10,664 nucleotides of DNA from an uncultured Blautia sp. (GTDB lineage Bacteria; Bacillota; Clostridia; Lachnospirales; Lachnospiraceae), in the NCBI GenBank assembly GCA_934408705.1, contig CAKRVL010000082.1:1-10664 (forward strand). The letters are read 5' to 3'. Under the pieces are notes generated by a model. That model was given only the letters and a program-made list of their open reading frames with translations. It made no database searches and had not been told where the DNA came from. Each line of letters starts with the position of its first letter. Within the stretch, counting starts at the first letter, position 1. The translations under genes were made by a program, and so were the position numbers. Positions 6,585-10,664 of this stretch are shown here, piece by piece.

Positions 6585-7790
6585 ATGCCAAAGAAAAAGA
6601 ATTTCTACAAACGATCCAGGGCATACCGCCGACGTCAGGCTATGCTCCGACGGATTTATACAGCCATCGGCGGATTTTTGCTGCTTGCCATTCTCATTCT
6701 GCTTGTGCGCTGCTGTAGCGAAAAAAAAGTAAAAAGTGCAGATTCTTCTGCTGTCAACGCTGCAGAAACCAAAGGTTCGCAAGAAAGCACACCTTCAAAT
6801 GCAAGCAACGCCACCACAAAAAAAGAAACAGATTCCGACGATGCCCAACAAAATAATCCTGAAAAGACTGCTCACAGTGATCCCGTCACACTCACTGTAA
6901 GTGTTGTAGGTGACTGCACTCTTGGCACTGACGAAACTTTTGACTATAGCACCAGTCTGAATGCTTATTTTGAAAACTATGGAAAAGAATACTTTTTACA
7001 GAATGTTAAAAGCATTTTTGAGGCAGATGATTTAACGATTGCCAATAATGAAGGAACCTTTACTGACAGCTATAGCCGCGAGGACAAAACATTTGCATTT
7101 AAAGCACCTGCGTCATTTGCAGGAATTTACTCCAGCAGCTCTGTAGAAGCAGTAAACACAGCCAACAATCACAGCCATGATTACGGTGAGCAGAGCTTCC
7201 AGGACACTATGAATGCGCTGGACGCTGAAGGAATCGTTCATTTCGGCTATGATGAGACTGCTGTAATGGACATAAAAGGCATAAAAGTAGGTCTTGTGGG
7301 AATTTATGAGCTGTACGACCATCTGGAACGGGAACAGCAGCTAAAGGATAATATCACCAAAGTCAAAAAAGAGGGTGCCGACCTGATCATCGTCATTTTC
7401 CACTGGGGAAATGAAAAGGAAACAGTCCCAGATTCCAACCAGACTACTCTGGGACATCTGGCTATCGATCTTGGCGCTGACCTGGTTTGTGGACATCACC
7501 CACACGTACTTCAGGGAATCGAGGAATACAAGGGTAAGAATATTGTATACAGCCTCGGAAACTTCTGTTTCGGCGGGAACAGCGCCCCCAGTGATATGGA
7601 CAGCATGATTTTCCAGCAGACCTTTACGATTACAGACGAAGGGGTAAAAGCCGATAATGTAACTAATATCATTCCATGCTCCATATCTTCTGCTTACGGC
7701 TATAATAATTATCAGCCCACCCCCGCCCAGGGTGATGAAAAAACCAGAATCATGGAAAAAATCCAGGAGAGAAGCTCCTGGATCGGATAA
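6585..7790 (+). CDS. Membrane-anchored CapA/PgsA-like metallophosphoesterase-fold protein
   Basis: The N-terminus is strongly basic (KKK, RRR) and followed by one membrane segment (about 23-42), so the protein should be anchored with its body outside. Residues 44-100 are a Ser/Thr/Lys/Asn-rich linker. From about 101 the domain matches the poly-gamma-glutamate capsule protein family (CapA/PgsA, a calcineurin-like fold): SVVGDCTLG (106-114), ANNEG (153-157), NTANNHSHDYG (191-201), FHWGNE (272-277), GHHPHVLQG (303-311) and YSLGNF (322-327). The conserved Asp, Asn and His residues that would bind metal are present. PgsB/PgsC partners are absent from this window, so a capsule role is not shown; an envelope or peptide hydrolase or phosphoesterase function is equally possible. 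GAGGA (6573-6577) lies 7 bases before the ATG. With only 32 bases after the transporter gene and no promoter seen, the two are probably co-transcribed. Confidence 0.85.
   Translation: MPKKKNFYKRSRAYRRRQAMLRRIYTAIGGFLLLAILILLVRCCSEKKVKSADSSAVNAAETKGSQESTPSNASNATTKKETDSDDAQQNNPEKTAHSDPVTLTVSVVGDCTLGTDETFDYSTSLNAYFENYGKEYFLQNVKSIFEADDLTIANNEGTFTDSYSREDKTFAFKAPASFAGIYSSSSVEAVNTANNHSHDYGEQSFQDTMNALDAEGIVHFGYDETAVMDIKGIKVGLVGIYELYDHLEREQQLKDNITKVKKEGADLIIVIFHWGNEKETVPDSNQTTLGHLAIDLGADLVCGHHPHVLQGIEEYKGKNIVYSLGNFCFGGNSAPSDMDSMIFQQTFTITDEGVKADNVTNIIPCSISSAYGYNNYQPTPAQGDEKTRIMEKIQERSSWIG
7761..7783 (+). repeat. Perfect hairpin inside the 3' end of the CapA-like gene
   Basis: ATCCAGGAG (7761-7769) and CTCCTGGAT (7775-7783) form a nine-pair stem with a five-base AGAAG loop, ending 7 bases before the end of the coding sequence. 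There is no T tract, so it is not a terminator by itself; the real terminator follows 26 bases later. Confidence 0.6.
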
Positions 7791-7808
7791 ACAATACATA
7801 TGTACAGC

Positions 7809-7842
7809 AAAAGTCTCAGAGTTTTGGCGCTCTGAGACTTTT
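7809..7842. terminator. Bidirectional terminator between the CapA-like gene and queA
   Basis: Arms AAAAGTCTCAGAG (7809-7821) and CTCTGAGACTTTT (7830-7842) are perfectly complementary over 13 bases with an eight-base loop. The T-rich end (TTTT-A-TTTTT) serves the rightward transcript and the A4 of the left arm gives U4 for the leftward one. It lies 4 bases from the queA stop and 18 bases from the CapA-like stop. Confidence 0.9.
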
Positions 7843-7846
7843 ATTT

Positions 7847-8872
7847 TTATACTATGATCATGGCATCTCCAAAGGAGAAGAACCTGTATTTCTCCTGCAC
7901 TGCCACTTCATAAGCATGCATGATATTCTCTTTTCCAGCCAGCGCAGACACCAGCATAACCAGTGTAGACTCCGGCAGATGGAAATTGGTGATAAGACCA
8001 TCGATCATCTTAAACTTATAGCCTGGATAGATAAAGATTTCTGTCCATCCACTTCCGGTTTTCAGAATACCATCCTCTCCGGTTGCTGATTCCAGTGTAC
8101 GACAGCTGGTAGTTCCAACAGCGATCACACGACCACCATTTTTCTTTGTATCATTAATCAGCTTCGCCTGATCCTCTTCCACAATATAAAACTCAGAATG
8201 CATATGATGCTGCTCTACATCATCCACCTTAACCGGCCGGAAGGTTCCAAGTCCCACATGGAGGGTTACATGGGCGATATTTACCCCTTTCGCCTTTACC
8301 TGTTCCAGAAGTTCCTTTGTAAAATGCAGTCCCGCTGTAGGAGCTGCTGCGGAGCCCTCATTCTTGGCATAAACGGTCTGATAACGGTTCTTATCCTTTA
8401 ATTTATGAGTGATATAAGGAGGCAGCGGCATCTCACCAAGCTGATCCAGGATTTCCTCAAAAATGCCCTCATAATGGAACTGGATCAAACGATTTCCTTC
8501 ATCAACCACATCAATGATCTCACCCTCTAATATGCCATCACCAAAGGTGATTTTTGCACCTGGACGTGCCTTTTTGCCAGGCTTTACCAGACATTCCCAG
8601 ATATCATTCTCTCTTCTTTTCAGAAGAAGGATCTCGATCAACGCCCCTGTCTCCTCTTTATGTCCATAAAGACGCGCCGGAATAACCTTAGTGTCATTAA
8701 TCACTAAAGTATCTCCTTCATTAAGATAGTCCAGTATATCCCTGAAATGGCGATGCTCAATACTTCCATCTGCCATAGAAAGATGCATAAGCCTGGAAGA
8801 GCTTCTGTCCTCCAGCGGATCCTGGGCGATCAGCTCCTCCGGGAGCTCATAGTAAAAATCAGATGTTCTCAT
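7847..8872 (-). CDS. queA: S-adenosylmethionine:tRNA ribosyltransferase-isomerase
   Basis: QueA moves the ribosyl group of S-adenosylmethionine onto 7-aminomethyl-7-deazaguanine at position 34 of tRNAs for Asp, Asn, His and Tyr, making epoxyqueuosine. Family motifs run the whole length: [10 protein letters not shown] (59-68), GEMPLPPYI (146-154), YQTVYA (164-169), [12 protein letters not shown] (173-184), [14 protein letters not shown] (201-214), [17 protein letters not shown] (295-311) and [10 protein letters not shown] (329-338). The 341 residues are full length. The ribosome binding site AGGAGG (plus 8881-8886) lies 8 bases before the ATG, inside trmD. The gene overlaps the end of trmD by 14 bases, so translation is probably coupled. 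Its more usual partners (tgt, ruvB, yajC) are not in the window. Confidence 0.97.
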   Translation of the reverse strand: MRTSDFYYELPEELIAQDPLEDRSSSRLMHLSMADGSIEHRHFRDILDYLNEGDTLVINDTKVIPARLYGHKEETGALIEILLLKRRENDIWECLVKPGKKARPGAKITFGDGILEGEIIDVVDEGNRLIQFHYEGIFEEILDQLGEMPLPPYITHKLKDKNRYQTVYAKNEGSAAAPTAGLHFTKELLEQVKAKGVNIAHVTLHVGLGTFRPVKVDDVEQHHMHSEFYIVEEDQAKLINDTKKNGGRVIAVGTTSCRTLESATGEDGILKTGSGWTEIFIYPGYKFKMIDGLITNFHLPESTLVMLVSALAGKENIMHAYEVAVQEKYRFFSFGDAMIIV

Positions 8873-9623
8873 CTTTAGATTCCTCCTCTTTCCACTGCTT
8901 TTTCAGCTGCCGCACAAAATTCCATTCTTTGTTAGTAAGATCTGCCTTCTTCAGCAAATCCGGACGCCTTCTGGCAGTACGGATAATAGACTGCTCTCTG
9001 CGCCACTTTTCTATATTTGCATGATGACCGGACATAAGAACCTCCGGAACCTTTTTGCCATGCCACTCTTCCGGGCGGCTGTACTGCGGATACTCCAGAA
9101 GGTTTCCAGCAAAAGATTCTGTCTCGCCTGATTCCTGGTTGCTAAGCACCCCTGGAACCATACGGGAAATGGAATCCATCATGACCATTGCAGGTAGCTC
9201 GCCGCCAGTGAGTACATAGTCGCCAATGGATACATAATCTGTTACAATTTCTTCCAGTACTCGCTCGTCAATTCCTTCATAATGACCACAAAGGAAAACC
9301 AGGTCCTCTTCTTTTGCCATATCTCTGGCCATCTGCTGGTTAAACACCTGTCCCTGAGGAGTAAGGTAAACTACTCTGGGACGTCTGCCTGTCTTCTTGG
9401 CGATTGCCTCATAAGCCAGATACACAGGCTCTGCCTGCATCAGCATTCCTGCGCCGCCGCCATATGTGTAATCATCCACCTTCTGATGCTTATTAAAAGC
9501 ATAGTCCCGGATATTCACAGCCTCCACTGAGAGGATTCCTGCGTTAATGGCCCGCCCTGTAATACTGGTGTTCATTCCATTCTGGATCATTTCCGGAAAA
9601 AGAGTCAAAACATGGAAATTCAT
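8859..9623 (-). CDS. trmD: tRNA (guanine-N1-)-methyltransferase, m1G37
   Basis: TrmD methylates N1 of G37 next to the anticodon of tRNAs for Leu, Pro and some Arg, which prevents +1 frameshifting. It is a SPOUT-class dimer with a deep trefoil knot. Visible motifs are [11 protein letters not shown] (50-60), the S-adenosylmethionine-binding loops YLTPQG (86-91), [12 protein letters not shown] (111-122) and [14 protein letters not shown] (132-145), then Arg154 in SRMVPGVL and [10 protein letters not shown] (175-184). The C-terminal tRNA-binding part includes [15 protein letters not shown]. At the position of the catalytic Asp169 of E. coli the residue is Glu169 (ETESF), a conservative change discussed in the findings. 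At 254 residues it is full length. It starts immediately after the rimM stop (TAA-ATG), with AAAGGA inside rimM as ribosome binding site, and it overlaps queA. Confidence 0.97.
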   Translation of the reverse strand: MNFHVLTLFPEMIQNGMNTSITGRAINAGILSVEAVNIRDYAFNKHQKVDDYTYGGGAGMLMQAEPVYLAYEAIAKKTGRRPRVVYLTPQGQVFNQQMARDMAKEEDLVFLCGHYEGIDERVLEEIVTDYVSIGDYVLTGGELPAMVMMDSISRMVPGVLSNQESGETESFAGNLLEYPQYSRPEEWHGKKVPEVLMSGHHANIEKWRREQSIIRTARRRPDLLKKADLTNKEWNFVRQLKKQWKEEESKDENI

Positions 9624-10127
9624 TTACAAAAGTCCTTTCATTAAATGTACCGTCATCACATTTTCCTCCAGGTCAACATCAAGGATACATTCCTTAATAG
9701 CAGGAAGAAGTACCTCCTGATGATCTGGAAGCTCTACTACATACACATCATTAGCACCTGTCTCCATAACATCCTTCAGGGTTCCAAAATGAGTATTATC
9801 TTCCAGAACCACTTCCATGCCGATCAGATCGCCAATGTAATACTCGTCCTCATCCAGCTCCTGTGCTTTCTCTCTCGGAACCCACAGATCTCTGCCTTTA
9901 TACATTTCAATATCATTTATATTATCAATCCCGTTAAATTTCAGAATCACAAGATTTTTAAAAAATTTAACATTGCGGATTTCAAGCTTTTTCATTTCTC
10001 TGCCGGCATCCAGAAATACATACTCCAGGTCCAGAAAACGCTCCGCATCTGTGGTAGGGAATACCTTTACTTCTCCTCTGACACCATGAGTGGTGGTAAT
10101 TACTCCAACCTTCAATAAATCTTCCAT
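9624..10127 (-). CDS. rimM: 16S rRNA processing and 30S maturation factor RimM
   Basis: RimM binds the head of the 30S subunit through protein S19 and helps late assembly and 16S rRNA processing. The N-terminal RimM domain shows VGVITTTHGVRGEVKVFPTTD (7-27, typical GxxxG-H-RGE pattern). The C-terminal PRC-barrel contains YYIGDLIGMEV (96-106), METGANDVYVVE (121-132) and LLPAIKECILDVDLEEN (140-156). At 167 residues it is the usual size. GAGGAG (plus 10134-10139) lies 6 bases before the ATG. It directly abuts trmD and follows khpA after 69 bases that hold a hairpin. Confidence 0.96.
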   Translation of the reverse strand: MEDLLKVGVITTTHGVRGEVKVFPTTDAERFLDLEYVFLDAGREMKKLEIRNVKFFKNLVILKFNGIDNINDIEMYKGRDLWVPREKAQELDEDEYYIGDLIGMEVVLEDNTHFGTLKDVMETGANDVYVVELPDHQEVLLPAIKECILDVDLEENVMTVHLMKGLL

Positions 10128-10151
10128 TCAAAACTCCTCTACATAAAAGTA

Positions 10152-10177
10152 CAGGAGCCATGTTACCACAGCTCCTG
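10152..10177 (-). repeat. Hairpin between khpA and rimM
   Basis: CAGGAGC (10152-10158) and GCTCCTG (10171-10177) are a perfect 7-base inverted repeat; on the transcribed strand an inner TGT/ACA pair with a two-base bulge can extend it. The transcript continues UACUUUUAUGU, which is only weakly U-rich, so this may be a leaky terminator, a processing site or an mRNA-stabilising stem. Confidence 0.5.
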
Positions 10178-10196
10178 CGTCCATATATCTTGCTTA

Positions 10197-10427
10197 TCAT
10201 TGCAGAATATCTACAATCACTTTTTTGCTGCTTTTGGAAGAAGCCGCTTTTACTACGGTACGGATTGCCTTGGCAATTCTGCCCTGGCGTCCAATGACCT
10301 TACCCATATCAGATGGTCCTACCTTCAGCTCAAGGACAACTGCGTCATCCTTTTCTGTTTCGGTAACGACTACTTCGTCCGGATTTTCAACAAGAGATTT
10401 TGCAATTACTTCTACTAATTCTTTCAT
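10197..10427 (-). CDS. khpA: KH-domain RNA-binding protein KhpA (YlqC family)
   Basis: This 76-residue protein is a single type II KH domain. The RNA-contacting GxxG loop is GRQG (46-49) within MGKVIGRQGRIAKAIR (41-56), followed by the helix and final strand (SSKKVIVDILQ). Proteins of this family bind RNA, form a complex with KhpB (Jag/EloR) and influence cell elongation and division in streptococci and other Firmicutes; the role here is inferred from the family. The ribosome binding site GGGAGGTG precedes the ATG by a few bases. The location between rpsP and rimM is the classical one in Firmicutes and supports the call. Confidence 0.94.
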   Translation of the reverse strand: MKELVEVIAKSLVENPDEVVVTETEKDDAVVLELKVGPSDMGKVIGRQGRIAKAIRTVVKAASSKSSKKVIVDILQ

Positions 10428-10587
10428 TACACACCTCCCTGATCCCGCCCCGGAGCATATTCAAAAAATGCCCTCATCTGGACGTCACAGAAATACCCCC
10501 TGAAAATTGCCGGTTACAATTCACGACTTTCACAGGAAATACTGTGCAGTCTGAACCATTCTGGCAACCTCTAAGATACTCCTTAAA

Positions 10588-10664
10588 TTATTTCTCGATT
10601 CCGGCCTGTTTGAGGATCTTAGCAACAACTTCTGTAGGCTGAGCACCGTTTGCAAGCCATTTCT
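10588..10664 (-). CDS. rpsP: 30S ribosomal protein S16 (C-terminal end only)
   Basis: The minus-strand frame entering from the right edge reads KWLANGAQPTEVVAKILKQA, then GIEK and a TAA at 10590-10588. This is the C-terminal S16 signature (usually WL.NGAQPTD.V..LL..AG). S16 is a 30S assembly protein. The remaining 24 codons fit the expected end with no extension, and khpA starts 160 bases downstream. The N-terminal two thirds and the operon promoter are outside the window. Confidence 0.93.
   Translation of the reverse strand, partial: KWLANGAQPTEVVAKILKQAGIEK

Noticed and set aside
1..10664. Search for a defence system, mobile element, CRISPR array, tRNA genes or an undescribed gene cluster
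   Set aside because: All substantial frames belong to well-known families in typical arrangements. No repeated spacers, terminal inverted repeats, transposase, integrase or tRNA-like cloverleaf was recognised by eye.

Overview
The window looks like an ordinary stretch of chromosome from a low-to-moderate GC anaerobic Firmicute, most likely a Lachnospiraceae-type clostridium. That assignment is inferred from the Bacillus/Clostridium-like AroA, TrmD and EF-G sequences, strong GGAGG ribosome binding sites, consensus sigma-A promoters, the rpsP-khpA-rimM-trmD order and a fermentative D-lactate dehydrogenase. No mobile element, CRISPR array, tRNA or rRNA gene was found. All complete genes are intact, and the two genes at the window edges are cut only by the window boundary.

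Layout, left to right. (1) Positions 1-41 hold the first codons of a leftward elongation factor G-like gene, divergent from (2) a rightward two-gene aromatic amino acid operon: tyrA (prephenate dehydrogenase with a C-terminal ACT domain) and aroA (EPSP synthase). Each direction has a near-consensus promoter, and the operon ends at a clear intrinsic terminator. (3) A 413-base AT-rich gap follows, with a good candidate Rex (NADH/NAD+ sensor) operator ahead of a D-lactate dehydrogenase gene. (4) A leftward nfo (endonuclease IV) converges on ldhA across a shared bidirectional terminator. (5) Divergent from nfo, a sodium-dependent NSS-family transporter and a membrane-anchored CapA-like protein form a probable rightward pair, ending at another bidirectional terminator. 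(6) From 7847 to the right edge everything is leftward: in transcription order rpsP (3' end only), khpA, rimM, trmD and queA. This is a ribosome and tRNA maturation operon: S16, an RNA-binding KH protein, a 30S maturation factor, the tRNA m1G37 methyltransferase and the queuosine enzyme QueA.

How the genes work together. TyrA and AroA act in the shikimate/tyrosine branch. LdhA re-oxidises NADH, which fits a Rex site. RpsP, KhpA, RimM and TrmD are a classical translation cluster. queA takes the place next to trmD where rplS usually sits; QueA and TrmD modify neighbouring anticodon-loop positions (34 and 37) of tRNAs, though mostly of different tRNA species.

No undescribed multi-gene system is visible. 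The points most worth checking are the Rex-like operator, the Glu at the position of TrmD's catalytic Asp169, the trmD-queA overlap without rplS, the non-coding gaps and hairpins in the rpsP operon, and the transporter/CapA-like pair.
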